Assembly (NCBI RefSeq): GCF_029623345.1
Contig: NZ_JAPYKH010000001.1
Coordinates: forward strand, 124,001-188,000
Reading direction: 5' to 3'
DNA from: Sphingomonas phyllosphaerae
GTDB lineage: Bacteria; Pseudomonadota; Alphaproteobacteria; Sphingomonadales; Sphingomonadaceae
Length of the DNA stretch: 64,000 nucleotides
Positions 9,808 to 19,008 of the stretch are shown in pieces. The notes beneath the pieces are model-generated. The model ran no database searches. It saw nothing but the letters and a program-made list of their open reading frames with translations, and had not been told where the DNA came from. The position numbers were made by a program, and so were the translations under genes. The first letter of the stretch is position 1. Each line of letters starts with the position of its first letter.

Positions 9808-10095
9808 GTGCAGACTGAGCGTGTAACGTTCCTGACCACGCCCGCTCACAAGGCCGCGTTGGACGCGTTCGCGCGCGAGAACGGCATGTCGGTCGGCCAT
9901 GTCGTGCGCGAGGCGACGAGCCGTTACATCGTGGACCCGGCGCCGTCGTCGGACGACGAGCGTGTCGTGGACCTGCTCGTGCCGCTGGTGAACGATGCCG
10001 TCGTGGACATGCGTGAGACGATCGCGGCGATGCGCGGCGATATCGAGCGTGCTTGTGCGGTGGTCGATGCGGTACTGGCAGGTGAGCCCAAGTGA
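9808..10095 (+). CDS. Small ribbon-helix-helix-like protein in propionate operon
   Basis: 95 residues. The GTG at 9808 is preferred because AAGGAG sits seven bases upstream; a GTG at 9793 is the alternative. The N-terminus VQTERVTFLTTPAHKAALDAFARENGMSVGHVVREATSRYI has the strand-helix-helix pattern of MetJ/Arc/CopG-type DNA-binding proteins. The rest is an acidic helix (VVDLLVPLVNDAVVDMRETIAAMRGDIERACAVVDAVL). It overlaps the next small gene by four bases, so the two are probably translated together. The function is unknown. It could be an autoregulated antitoxin-like protein or a structural partner of the following coiled-coil protein. Confidence 0.6.
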   Translation: MQTERVTFLTTPAHKAALDAFARENGMSVGHVVREATSRYIVDPAPSSDDERVVDLLVPLVNDAVVDMRETIAAMRGDIERACAVVDAVLAGEPK

Positions 10096-10304
10096 GCGCC
10101 GTCGATAAAGCGCTGAGCGCGCTCAAGAGCGTGATGACCGTCAAGGATCAGCTCGATCTGTTGGCGAGAGACATGACGGGGCTCAATGCACGGGTCGCTG
10201 CGCTCGCGGAGGCACATGGGGGATTGCGCGATCGGGTCAGCCGGTTGGAGGGCGTGATCCAAGGAGCCGCGATGATGAACGCTCGCCCCAGGCTCGAGGA
10301 ATGA
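10092..10304 (+). CDS. Small coiled-coil hypothetical protein
   Basis: 70 residues, GTG start inside the GTGA overlap with the preceding gene. It is almost wholly helical with heptad-like leucine/valine spacing (DQLDLLARDMTGLNARVAALAEAHGGLRDRVSRLEGVIQ), suggesting a short coiled coil. It lacks membrane segments and catalytic motifs. Its stop overlaps the ATG of the epimerase gene, so it is embedded in the propionate operon. I do not recognise a named family. The tight pairing with the RHH-like protein suggests that they form one module. Confidence 0.55.
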   Translation: MSAVDKALSALKSVMTVKDQLDLLARDMTGLNARVAALAEAHGGLRDRVSRLEGVIQGAAMMNARPRLEE

Positions 10305-10738
10305 CGAGACCTTCGGGCCTCGGCCGCCTCAACCACGTCGGCATCGCCACGCCCTCGATCGAGCGCGCGGTCGAGACGTACCGCACGCTGCTCGGCGCCG
10401 AGGCGGTCGGCGAGCCGTTCGATCTGCCCGCGCAGGGCGTGCGCGTCTGCTTCATCGACGCACCCAACACGCAGGTCGAGCTGATCCAGCCCTACGACGA
10501 GAGCTCGCCGATCGCCGGCTTCCTGCGCAAGAACCCGTCCGGCGGACAGCATCACGTCTGTTTCGAGGTTCCGGATGTCCACGCCGCGGTGGCGCATCTC
10601 ACCGCACAGGGGGCGACCGTGCTGGGCGAGCCGCGGATTGGGGCGCACGGCACGCCGATCGTCTTCGTCCACCCGCGCGACATGGGCGGCGTGCTCGTCG
10701 AGCTGATGGAGACGACCCACGGAGACCCGCATGACTGA
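10301..10738 (+). CDS. mce: Methylmalonyl-CoA epimerase
   Basis: Interconverts (S)- and (R)-methylmalonyl-CoA between the carboxylase and mutase steps. The 145-residue protein is a single VOC-fold unit: LGRLNHVGIATPSIERAVETYRTLLG at the start (metal-binding His), then VELIQPYDESSPIAGFL, GGQHHVCFEVPDVHAAV and a final GGVLVELME with the metal-binding Glu. The ATG overlaps the stop of the preceding small gene, and the 3' end overlaps the enoyl-CoA hydratase gene by eight bases. These overlaps indicate one transcript with coupled translation. Confidence 0.92.
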   Translation: MTRPSGLGRLNHVGIATPSIERAVETYRTLLGAEAVGEPFDLPAQGVRVCFIDAPNTQVELIQPYDESSPIAGFLRKNPSGGQHHVCFEVPDVHAAVAHLTAQGATVLGEPRIGAHGTPIVFVHPRDMGGVLVELMETTHGDPHD

Positions 10739-11516
10739 GCCGGCGATGATCCTCACCGAGCGGCGCGGCGACGTGCTGGTGTTGACGCTCAACCGCCCGG
10801 ACCGGCTCAATGCCGCGCCGCCCGCGATGTTCGAGGCGATCACCGCCGCGTTCGCCGATCTCGGCGACGCGCGCGCGGTTCTCCTCCGGGGAGCGGGGCG
10901 CGCCTTTTGCTCGGGCGCCGATGTCGGCGCGGGCGCGCTCTCCAACGACGATCCCGGTGCGGCGACGCATGCGGCGTTGACCGGCTCGTACAATCCCGCG
11001 ATCCTCGCCGTCGCCGAGGCGCGCGTGCCGGTCGTGAGCGCGGTGCGCGGTCCGGCGGCGGGGATCGGCTGCAGCCTCGCGCTCGCCGCCGATCTGTGCG
11101 TCGCCAGCGACACCGCTTATTTCCTCCAGGCCTTCGTCAACATCGGTCTGGTTCCGGACGGCGGCGCGAGCTGGCTGCTGCCGCGGCTGATCGGGCGCGC
11201 GCGCGCCGCGGAGATGATGCTGCTCGGCGAGCGGGTCCTCGCCGCCAAGGCGCTCGACTGGGGCATGATCCATAAACTGGTCGCGGACGTCGACCTCGAC
11301 GCCGCCGCCTTCGCATTGGCCCAGCGGCTTGGCGCCGGGCCGACGGTGGCGCTCGGCGCGATCCGACGCGGGCTGCACGCCGCGCTGGAGAGCGACCTTG
11401 CCACCGCGCTCGCGCGCGAGGCCGATGACCAGCGCGCGATGCGCGGCACCGCCGACGCCTTGGAGGGCGGCACGGCGTTCCTCCAGAAGCGTGCGCCCGC
11501 GTTCAAGGGCACCTGA
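10731..11516 (+). CDS. Enoyl-CoA hydratase/isomerase (PaaG-like)
   Basis: 261-residue crotonase-fold enzyme. It shows [11 protein letters not shown], an oxyanion-hole region [15 protein letters not shown], and [23 protein letters not shown], followed by [21 protein letters not shown]. The Asp in VPDGG occupies the position that is Asp in PaaG/PaaB-type isomerases, where classical hydratases have Glu. A 2,3-/3,4-isomerase or a hydratase of short acyl-CoAs are both possible. Its place between the epimerase and mutase genes suggests a role in odd-chain or branched-chain acyl-CoA breakdown that feeds propionyl-CoA. Confidence 0.85.
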   Translation: MTEPAMILTERRGDVLVLTLNRPDRLNAAPPAMFEAITAAFADLGDARAVLLRGAGRAFCSGADVGAGALSNDDPGAATHAALTGSYNPAILAVAEARVPVVSAVRGPAAGIGCSLALAADLCVASDTAYFLQAFVNIGLVPDGGASWLLPRLIGRARAAEMMLLGERVLAAKALDWGMIHKLVADVDLDAAAFALAQRLGAGPTVALGAIRRGLHAALESDLATALAREADDQRAMRGTADALEGGTAFLQKRAPAFKGT

Positions 11517-11517
11517 C

Positions 11518-13725
11518 ATGGCCGAGATCGAAACCAACCTCGGCGAGGACGCCGGCAGCACACGCGCTCCCGCCGCGGCGCCCGAGCCGACGGCGCAGCC
11601 GACGCTCGCCGACTGGCAGGCCGCCGCCTCGAAGGAAGTGAAGGGCAGGGACCTCACCTGGAGCACGCCCGAGGGGATCGACGTCCAACCGCTCTACACC
11701 GCGGACGATGTTGCCGACTGGGATCCGGGCCTGCCCGGCTTCGCGCCGTTCACACGCGGCGTGCGCGCGTCGATGTATGCCGGCCGGCCGTGGACGATCC
11801 GACAATATGCCGGCTTCTCCACCGCGGAGGAGTCGAACGCCTTCTACCGCCGCAACCTCGCGGCCGGGCAGAAAGGGCTGAGCGTCGCCTTCGATCTCGC
11901 GACGCACCGCGGCTATGACAGCGACCACCCGCGCGTCACTGGCGACGTCGGCAAGGCGGGTGTCGCGATCGACACCGTCGAGGACATGAAGATCCTGTTT
12001 GACGGCATTCCGCTCGATCAGATGTCGGTCAGCATGACGATGAACGGCGCGGTGATCCCGATCCTCGCCTTCTTTATCGTCGCGGGCGAGGAGCAGGGTG
12101 TCGAGCGCGCCAAGCTCGACGGAACGATCCAGAACGACATCCTCAAGGAGTTCATGGTCCGCAACACATACATCTACCCGCCCGAGCCGAGCATGCGGAT
12201 CATCTCGGACATCTTCGCCTATACCAGCCGCGAGATGCCGAAGTTCAACAGCATTTCGATCAGCGGCTATCACATGCAGGAGGCGGGGGCGACGCAGCTC
12301 CATGAACTCGCCTTCACCATCGCCGACGGCATCGACTATGTGAAATACGGCGTCGCCAGCGGGCTCGACATCGATAAATTCGCGGGCCGACTGTCGTTCT
12401 TCTTCGCGATCGGCATGAACTTCTTCATGGAGGTGGCGAAGCTGCGCGCCGCGCGGGTCTTGTGGCATCGCGCGATGACGCAGCTGGGGGCGAAGGACGA
12501 GCGCTCCAAGATGCTGCGCACCCACTGCCAGACCAGCGGCGTGTCGCTGACCGAGCAGGATCCGTACAACAACGTCATGCGCACCACGATCGAGGCGATG
12601 GCGGCGATGCTGGGCGGTACCCAGTCGCTCCACACCAACGCGCTCGACGAGGCGATCGCTCTGCCCACCGACTTCTCCGCGCGGATCGCACGCAACACGC
12701 AGATCGTGCTGCAGGAAGAGACGGGGATGACCAAGGTCGTCGATCCGCTCGGCGGCAGCTATTATGTCGAGAGCCTGACCAAGAGCCTGATCGACGGCGC
12801 GTGGGACATCATCGAGCGGGTCGAGCGCGAGGGCGGCATGGCCAAGGCGGTCGCCGCGGGCTGGCCCAAGGCGATGATCGAGGAAGCTGCCGCCGCGCGC
12901 GCGGCCCGGGTCGATCGCGGCGAGGACGTGATCGTCGGCGTCAACAAATACCGGCTGGCGGGTGAGGCGCCGATCGACATTCTTGATGTCGACAATGTCG
13001 CCGTGCGCGAGGCGCAGGTGCGGCGCATCGCCGCGGTCAAGGGGGCGCGTGACGAGACGGCGTGCCAGCGCGCGCTTGACGCGCTGTGCGCGGGCGCACG
13101 CGGCGACGCCAACCTCCTCGCCCTCGCGGTCGACGCGGCCCGCGCGCGCGCCACGCTCGGCGAGATCTCCGCCGCGATGGAGCACGTGTTCGGCCGCTTC
13201 GGCACCCACCCCAAACCAGTCAAGGGCGTGTACGGCGGCGCCTATACCGACGACGAGCGCTGGGCGCGGCTGGTGCGCGGCGTCGCGGCGACCGAGCGCC
13301 GCCTCGGCCGCCGCCCGCGCCTGCTCGTGGCGAAGATGGGACAGGACGGCCACGATCGCGGCGCCAATCTCGTCAGCAGCATGTTCGGCGATCTCGGCTT
13401 CGAGGTGGTGCCCGGACCGCTCTTCCAGACGCCGCGGGAGGCGAGCGAGCTCGCGCTCGAGAAGAACGTCGACGTGGTCGGCGCCTCCAGCCTCGCCGCC
13501 GGGCACAAGACGTTGATCCCCGAGTTGATCGGCCACCTGCGCGAGGCCGGACGCGCCGACATCAAGGTGATCGCCGGCGGGGTCATTCCCGCGCAGGACT
13601 ATGACATGTTGCGGGAAGCCGGCGTGCAGGCGATCTTCGGACCCGGTACCAACCTGATCCGGGCGGCGGAGGAGGTGCTCCGCCTGCTCGGCCACAACAT
13701 GCCGCCCGACGAGGAGACCGCGTGA
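11518..13725 (+). CDS. scpA: Methylmalonyl-CoA mutase, B12-dependent
   Basis: Rearranges (R)-methylmalonyl-CoA to succinyl-CoA, which enters the TCA cycle. The ATG at 11518 gives 735 residues, the length of the single-chain catalytic form. The TIM-barrel substrate domain includes [19 protein letters not shown] and [15 protein letters not shown]. The C-terminal cobalamin domain has [13 protein letters not shown] (the DxHxxG base-off motif) near residue 610 and [12 protein letters not shown]. The protein needs adenosylcobalamin; no cobalamin biosynthesis pathway is visible in the window apart from the CobS/CobT-like genes at 47-50 kb. The start follows the hydratase stop by one base. Confidence 0.96.
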   Translation: MAEIETNLGEDAGSTRAPAAAPEPTAQPTLADWQAAASKEVKGRDLTWSTPEGIDVQPLYTADDVADWDPGLPGFAPFTRGVRASMYAGRPWTIRQYAGFSTAEESNAFYRRNLAAGQKGLSVAFDLATHRGYDSDHPRVTGDVGKAGVAIDTVEDMKILFDGIPLDQMSVSMTMNGAVIPILAFFIVAGEEQGVERAKLDGTIQNDILKEFMVRNTYIYPPEPSMRIISDIFAYTSREMPKFNSISISGYHMQEAGATQLHELAFTIADGIDYVKYGVASGLDIDKFAGRLSFFFAIGMNFFMEVAKLRAARVLWHRAMTQLGAKDERSKMLRTHCQTSGVSLTEQDPYNNVMRTTIEAMAAMLGGTQSLHTNALDEAIALPTDFSARIARNTQIVLQEETGMTKVVDPLGGSYYVESLTKSLIDGAWDIIERVEREGGMAKAVAAGWPKAMIEEAAAARAARVDRGEDVIVGVNKYRLAGEAPIDILDVDNVAVREAQVRRIAAVKGARDETACQRALDALCAGARGDANLLALAVDAARARATLGEISAAMEHVFGRFGTHPKPVKGVYGGAYTDDERWARLVRGVAATERRLGRRPRLLVAKMGQDGHDRGANLVSSMFGDLGFEVVPGPLFQTPREASELALEKNVDVVGASSLAAGHKTLIPELIGHLREAGRADIKVIAGGVIPAQDYDMLREAGVQAIFGPGTNLIRAAEEVLRLLGHNMPPDEETA

Positions 13726-14141
13726 CCGTCTATCCTTCGCGCCGCGCAAGCGCGGCACACTGCCTGACCCTGATGGTCGGAGCGGCCGTACTGGCGCTCC
13801 TTGCTCCGCCTGCCGAAGCGCAGACGCAGGCGCAGATGAACCAGCAGGCCGGCGCCGCGTACAAACAGGCCGATGCGCAGATGACCCAGGCGTGGCGCGT
13901 GCTCTACGCCGACATGAAGAAGCGCGATGCCGCTGATGGCTCGCGCGGCGGCGGCTTCGGCTATGCCGCGGCGGCGCTCGCCAGCCAGCGCGCCTGGCTC
14001 CAGTTCCGTGACAGGCAATGCGTGCTAGAAAGCGGCGAGTTCGCCGGCGGCTCGCTCCAGCCGATGGCGCAGGCGCAATGTCTGGCGAAGGTGACCCGCG
14101 CGCGGACGCAGCAGTTGAAGGGAATAGGGTGGACGAAGTGA
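13722..14141 (+). CDS. LprI/DUF1311-type secreted protein
   Basis: 139 residues, GTG start overlapping the mutase stop by four bases. The first ~33 residues form a Sec signal peptide ending around PPAEA|QTQ. The mature part carries the pattern [14 protein letters not shown]...[14 protein letters not shown], typical of the LprI/DUF1311 family, whose founder inhibits host lysozyme. Two cysteines could form a disulfide in the periplasm. It lies inside the propionate operon with no evident metabolic reason, and its 3' end overlaps bioB. The assignment of the family is fairly good; the actual role is unknown. Confidence 0.7.
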   Translation: MTVYPSRRASAAHCLTLMVGAAVLALLAPPAEAQTQAQMNQQAGAAYKQADAQMTQAWRVLYADMKKRDAADGSRGGGFGYAAAALASQRAWLQFRDRQCVLESGEFAGGSLQPMAQAQCLAKVTRARTQQLKGIGWTK

Positions 14142-15136
14142 CGGGCGCGCGACGCAACGACTGGACCCGCGAGGAGATCGCAGCGCTGTTCGACCTGCCG
14201 TTCGACGAGCTGATGTGGCAGGCGCAGACGATCCACCGCGCGCATCACGCGCCCGGCCAGGTGCAGCTCTCCACGCTGCTGTCGATCAAGACCGGCGGCT
14301 GCCCGGAGGATTGCGGCTATTGCTCGCAGTCGGTCAGTGCGGAGAGCGGCGTCAAGGCGACCAAGCTGATGGACGTCCGCGCGGTGCTCCAAGCGGCGGC
14401 GCAGGCGAAGGACAATGGCTCGACTCGCTTCTGCATGGGCGCGGCATGGCGCAATCCGAAGGATCGCGACATGGACGCGATCGTCGCGATGGTCGAGGGC
14501 GTGCGCGGCATGGGGATGGAGACGTGCATGACGCTCGGCATGCTCGAGCCGCATCAGGCCGATCGCCTCGCGACGGCGGGGCTCGATTATTACAACCACA
14601 ATATCGACACCTCGCCCGAGCGTTACGGCGACGTGATCACGACGCGGACCTTCCAGGAGCGGCTCGACACGCTCGACGCGGTGCGCTCGGCCGGGATCAA
14701 CGTCTGCTGCGGCGGCATCGTCGGGATGGGCGAGACGCGCGAGGATCGCGTCGGCTTCGTCCACGCGCTCGCGACGTTGCCCGAGCATCCCGGTAGCGTG
14801 CCGGTCAACGCTTTGGTGCCGGTGAAGGGGACGGTGCTCGGCGACATGCTGGCCGACACGCCACTCGCCAAGATTGACGAGATCGAGTTCGTCCGCACCG
14901 TCGCGGTGGCGCGGATCACCATGCCTGCAAGCATGGTGCGGCTGTCGGCCGGGCGCGAGAGCATGTCCGACTCGACCCAGGCGTTGTGCTTCATGGCGGG
15001 TGCGAATTCGATTTTCACCGGCGACAAGCTGCTGACCGCAGGGAACGCCGGCGACGACAAGGACGCCGCACTGTTCGCCAAGCTCGGGGTGACGCCGATG
15101 GCGGCGGAGTGCCGGCTGACCCAAGCGGCGGAATAA
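14129..15136 (+). CDS. bioB: Biotin synthase
   Basis: Radical-SAM enzyme that inserts sulfur into dethiobiotin. The GTG at 14129 is chosen because AAGGGA lies about six bases upstream; a GTG at 14138 overlapping the previous stop is the alternative. It is 335 residues long. The radical-SAM cluster [11 protein letters not shown] starts at Cys58, and the second-cluster region includes [39 protein letters not shown] and [16 protein letters not shown]. No bioF, bioA or bioD is beside it. It sits directly upstream of the biotin-carrying carboxylase subunit, which suggests co-expression of the cofactor enzyme with its consumer. Confidence 0.94.
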   Translation: MDEVTGARRNDWTREEIAALFDLPFDELMWQAQTIHRAHHAPGQVQLSTLLSIKTGGCPEDCGYCSQSVSAESGVKATKLMDVRAVLQAAAQAKDNGSTRFCMGAAWRNPKDRDMDAIVAMVEGVRGMGMETCMTLGMLEPHQADRLATAGLDYYNHNIDTSPERYGDVITTRTFQERLDTLDAVRSAGINVCCGGIVGMGETREDRVGFVHALATLPEHPGSVPVNALVPVKGTVLGDMLADTPLAKIDEIEFVRTVAVARITMPASMVRLSAGRESMSDSTQALCFMAGANSIFTGDKLLTAGNAGDDKDAALFAKLGVTPMAAECRLTQAAE

Positions 15137-15209
15137 GCGGCGGCAGCCGACCAGATAAGACAGCGCTCGCCATCGCCTCATCGCGGTGGCGGGACAGCAG
15201 GAGAGGTCC

Positions 15210-17204
15210 GTGTTCAAGAAGATCCTGGTCGCCAATCGCGGCGAGATCGCCTGTCGCGTGTTTCGCACCGCCAAGCGGATGGGGATCAAGACCGTCGCGG
15301 TCTATTCCGACGCCGACGCGCGTGCGCCGCACGTGCTGATGGCGGACGAGGCGGTGCGCCTCGGGCCGGCGCCAGCGGCGGAGAGCTATCTCAAGGCCGA
15401 GCTGATCCTGCTCGCTGCCAAGGAAACCGGAGCCGACTGTATCCACCCCGGCTATGGCTTCCTGTCCGAGCGCGAGAGCTTCGCGCGTGCCTGCGCGGAG
15501 GCGGGAATCGCCTTCGTCGGCCCGCCGCCGGCTGCCATCGCGGCGATGGGGGACAAGATCGAGTCGAAGAAGCTGGCCAAGCAGGCCGGCGTCAACGTCG
15601 TCCCGGGCTATCTCGGCGAGATCGCCGACACCGACGAGGCGGTGCGGATCGCGGGCGAGATCGGCTATCCCGTGATGATGAAGGCCTCAGCCGGCGGCGG
15701 CGGCAAGGGCATGCGCCTTGCTTGGAGCGAGCAGGACGTGCGCGAGGGGTTCGACGCGACCAAGCGCGAGGGACTGGCGAGCTTCGGCGACGACCGCGTC
15801 TTCATCGAGAAGTTCATCGAGAGCCCGCGGCACATCGAGATCCAGGTGCTCGGCGACCAGCACGGCACCATCGTCTATCTCAACGAGCGCGAATGTTCGG
15901 TGCAGCGCCGTCACCAGAAGGTGGTCGAGGAGGCGCCGTCGCCGTTCGTCACGCCCAAGATGCGCGCCGCAATGGGCGAGCAGGCGGTCGCGCTGGCACG
16001 GGCGGTGGGCTACTACAGCGCGGGCACCGTGGAGCTAATCGTCTCCGGCTCGGATACGACCGGCGATAGCTTCTACTTTCTCGAGATGAACACGCGGCTG
16101 CAGGTAGAGCATCCGGTCACCGAGGAGATCACCGGGCTCGATCTGGTCGAGCAGATGATCCGCGTTGCGTACGGAGAGCCGCTGGCGTTCGGGCAGGATG
16201 ACGTCGGCATCAATGGCTGGTCGATCGAGAACCGCGTCTATGCCGAGGACCCGTATCGTGGTTTCCTGCCGAGTATCGGCCGGCTGGTGCGCTACCATCC
16301 TCCCCGTTCCGGGGATGATCTGCCCCGCACCCGCGTTGACGACGGCGTCGCCGAAGGTGGCGAGGTCAGCATGTTCTACGACCCGATGATCGCCAAGCTG
16401 ATCACTTGGGCACCCACGCGCGAGGCCGCCATCGACGCGCAGATCGCCGCGCTCGACGCGTTCGAGATCGAGGGACCGGGCACCAACATCGACTTCCTCT
16501 CGGCGCTGATGCAGCATCCGCGCTTCCGCGAGGGCCGGCTGACCACCGGCTTCATCGCCGAGGAATATCCTGACGGCTTCCACGGCGCACCCGCCTCTGC
16601 CGGACTGGTGCGCGAGCTCGCCGCGATCGCTGCCTTCGCCGCGACGGCGCACGCGGATCGCGCACGGCGGATCGAGGGTCAGCTCGGCCATCGCCTTCAG
16701 CCTCCCGCCGACTGGGTGGTGCGGATCGATGGCGGCGATCATGCCGTCCATGTCTCGCCCGACGCGATCAGCGTCGACGGCGCGCCGCTCGAGATCGGCA
16801 TCGAATATACCCCCGGCGATCGCCTGATCGAGGCGGAGCTGGCGGACGAGGCGCGATTGGCGGTGCGGATCGCGCCGACGCGCACCGGCTTCAGGCTAAC
16901 GACGCGCGGCGCCAGCCATGTCGCGCGCGTGCTGCCCGCGCGGGTCGCGCCTTACGTGCAGCACCTGCTTGAGAAGGTGCCGCCCGACCTGTCCAAATTC
17001 CTGATCGCGCCGATGCCGGGCCTGCTCGTCCGGCTCGACGTTGCAGTCGGCGACAAGGTCGAGGCCGGCCAGCCGCTCGCGGTGGTGGAGGCGATGAAGA
17101 TGGAGAACATCCTGCGCGCCGAGAAGAGCGCGACGGTGAAGACGCTCAACGCGGCGGCGGGCGACAGCCTGGCGGTCGATCAGGTGATCCTAGAGCTGGA
17201 GTGA
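15210..17204 (+). CDS. pccA: Propionyl-CoA carboxylase alpha subunit (biotin carboxylase + biotin carrier)
   Basis: ATP-dependent carboxylation of its own biotin, which then serves PccB. The GTG at 15210 (VFKKILVANRGEIA) is preferred over one at 15186 because GGAGAGG lies just upstream. The product is 664 residues. The biotin carboxylase domain holds HPGYGFLSE, KASAGGGGKGMR and EMNTRLQVEHPVTE. A middle BT domain follows. The C-terminal carrier has VVEAMKMEN with the biotinyl Lys at residue 630. It is the last gene of the propionate operon, 73 bases after bioB. Confidence 0.96.
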   Translation: MFKKILVANRGEIACRVFRTAKRMGIKTVAVYSDADARAPHVLMADEAVRLGPAPAAESYLKAELILLAAKETGADCIHPGYGFLSERESFARACAEAGIAFVGPPPAAIAAMGDKIESKKLAKQAGVNVVPGYLGEIADTDEAVRIAGEIGYPVMMKASAGGGGKGMRLAWSEQDVREGFDATKREGLASFGDDRVFIEKFIESPRHIEIQVLGDQHGTIVYLNERECSVQRRHQKVVEEAPSPFVTPKMRAAMGEQAVALARAVGYYSAGTVELIVSGSDTTGDSFYFLEMNTRLQVEHPVTEEITGLDLVEQMIRVAYGEPLAFGQDDVGINGWSIENRVYAEDPYRGFLPSIGRLVRYHPPRSGDDLPRTRVDDGVAEGGEVSMFYDPMIAKLITWAPTREAAIDAQIAALDAFEIEGPGTNIDFLSALMQHPRFREGRLTTGFIAEEYPDGFHGAPASAGLVRELAAIAAFAATAHADRARRIEGQLGHRLQPPADWVVRIDGGDHAVHVSPDAISVDGAPLEIGIEYTPGDRLIEAELADEARLAVRIAPTRTGFRLTTRGASHVARVLPARVAPYVQHLLEKVPPDLSKFLIAPMPGLLVRLDVAVGDKVEAGQPLAVVEAMKMENILRAEKSATVKTLNAAAGDSLAVDQVILELE

Positions 17205-17259
17205 GGGCGGCGGACGGCGTATCGCTATTGCGCCAGGTGCCGCCGGTTCATCCCATTCC

Positions 17260-17351
17260 CCATCCTAAACTCGTTCCAGGATCCACGCCGCCGCACACTC
17301 AGGAGCTGCGTCGCTTGCGGCTTAGTGGATGCTGAAACGAGTTCAGGATGG
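17260..17351. repeat. Paired inward palindromic repeat, family E (CATCCTGAACTCGTTTCAGG-like)
   Basis: The left arm (17260-17285, CCATCCTAAACTCGTTCCAG...) is matched by its near-exact reverse complement at 17326-17351 (...CTGAAACGAGTTCAGGATGG), with 40 bases between. A related copy lies at 57733-57828. This is an intergenic dispersed repeat; as RNA it could fold into a long hairpin after pccA. The remaining bases to 17484 should hold the efflux operon promoter but show no clear one. Confidence 0.7.
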
Positions 17352-17484
17352 CGCCCTTTTCAGCCGTGTCTCACCACGGCAAGGGCAGTCGTCGTCACGG
17401 CGCCGGCGGCGGCCACAGCTCCCCTCGAGCGTCAACTCGCCACGACAACTTGCGACATATTAACGCTGGACGTCCCCGGCGGGC

Positions 17485-19008
17485 ATGTTCATGCATCGCA
17501 GCATGAGGCGTGCGACCCTTGCGACGACCCTGCTCGCGCTGGCGGGCTGCACCGTCGGCCCCGATTATCAGCCGCGTTCGGCGTCCGAGCTCGGCGTGCC
17601 GGTCGCTTACTCCGTGCCGGCGCCGCCGACGCGCGAGGACCTCACGCGCTGGTGGCAGCGCTTCGACGATCCCGTGCTCGGGGAACTGGTCGACCAGGCC
17701 GCAACCGCCAACCTCGACGTCGTGCAGGCGATCGCACGGCTGCGCCAGGCGCGCGAGTCGTTGGTGCAGAGCCGCGCCGACCTGCTGCCCTCGCTCAGTG
17801 GCAACACCGGCTACAGTCGCTCTGAGACGCTGCGCGGCGGCGGCCAGACCATCACGCTTCCCGACGGCACCGTGCAGAACGTCGGCGGCGGCGGCGCGGA
17901 CAATTACTCGGTCGGGCTGAGCGCCTCCTATCAGCTCGGCCTGTTCGGCGAGGTGCGGCGCACGGTCGAGGCGAGCCGCGCGCAATATCAGGCCTCGGGC
18001 TTCGACTACGCGACCACATTGCTGTCGGTGCAGCAGGAGGTGGCGCGCAACTACGTGCTTGCGCGGCTCTACCAGGCGCAGCTCGCCAACGCCCGCGCCA
18101 GCCTCGCGCTGCAGGACGACAATCTCGAGATCGCGGGCTTCCGCGTCCAGGCGGGCCTGGTCTCGTCGCTCGACCAGGAACAGGCGCGCCAGCAGCGCGC
18201 GCAGACCGCGGCGACGATCCCCTCGCTGGAGCAGCAGTATAACGCCGCCGTGTCGCGGATCGGCGTGCTCACCGCACAGGCGCCGGGCGCGCTCAAGCCG
18301 CGGCTGGCGGCGGCTCGGCCGATCCCGGTCGGCGCGGCACCCTCGGGTATCGGCATTCCCGCCGACGTGTTGCGCCAGCGACCCGACGTGCGCGCCGCCG
18401 AGCGCTCGCTCGCCGCCGCGACCGCGCAGATCGGCGTCGCCAAAGCCGCGCTCTATCCTAATCTCGCGATCACCGGGAACATCAACACGCGTGCGGCGGG
18501 CGTCGGAACCCTGCTCGACACCGTCACCGGGGGACTGTTCGCGGGCATCACCCAGGCGATTTTCAACGGCGGCCGGCTCAACAGCCAGGTGCGGGGGCAG
18601 GAGGCGGCGGCCGACGCCGCGCTCGCCGCCTATAAGTCGACCGTGCTGACCGCGCTCGAGGACGTAGAGAATGCCGCGGTTGCGCTCGATACCGCGCGGC
18701 GGCGCGAGGAGCAGCTGACCATTGCGTACGAGGCCGCGAACAACGCGGCAATCCTGTCGCGCAGCCAGTATCGCACCGGGCTAACCGACTTCACCACGCT
18801 CAGCCAGCAGGAGGCGACGCTGCTCAGCACCCGCAACAGTGCGGCGCAGGCGCAGGCCGACGCAGCGACGGCGCTGGTGCAGCTCTTCGGTGCGCTCGGC
18901 GGCGGGTGGGACGCCGCCAGCGTGCCCGAGGCGCCGCCGCGCGCCGCATCGGCACCGACGCTCGTGCAACCCGCCCCCACCACCACGCCCAGCGACGGAC
19001 AACCCTGA
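17485..19008 (+). CDS. NodT-family outer-membrane efflux lipoprotein (TolC-like)
   Basis: 507-residue outer-membrane factor. A lipoprotein signal ends LLALAG|C at Cys22, followed by TVGPDYQPR, the usual start of NodT-type channels. Two OEP repeats follow, rich in long amphipathic helices (LDVVQAIARLRQARESLVQSRADLLPSLSG; AADAALAAYKSTVLTALEDVENAAVALDTARRREEQL). It forms the trimeric exit duct for the adaptor and ABC transporter encoded next. In-frame ATGs at 17491 and 17503 are alternative starts. Its stop overlaps the start of the adaptor gene. Confidence 0.92.
   Translation: MFMHRSMRRATLATTLLALAGCTVGPDYQPRSASELGVPVAYSVPAPPTREDLTRWWQRFDDPVLGELVDQAATANLDVVQAIARLRQARESLVQSRADLLPSLSGNTGYSRSETLRGGGQTITLPDGTVQNVGGGGADNYSVGLSASYQLGLFGEVRRTVEASRAQYQASGFDYATTLLSVQQEVARNYVLARLYQAQLANARASLALQDDNLEIAGFRVQAGLVSSLDQEQARQQRAQTAATIPSLEQQYNAAVSRIGVLTAQAPGALKPRLAAARPIPVGAAPSGIGIPADVLRQRPDVRAAERSLAAATAQIGVAKAALYPNLAITGNINTRAAGVGTLLDTVTGGLFAGITQAIFNGGRLNSQVRGQEAAADAALAAYKSTVLTALEDVENAAVALDTARRREEQLTIAYEAANNAAILSRSQYRTGLTDFTTLSQQEATLLSTRNSAAQAQADAATALVQLFGALGGGWDAASVPEAPPRAASAPTLVQPAPTTTPSDGQP

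Noticed and set aside
11503..14157. Long minus-strand frame opposite the methylmalonyl-CoA mutase
   Set aside because: Shadow of a well-supported gene; it even crosses two gene boundaries.
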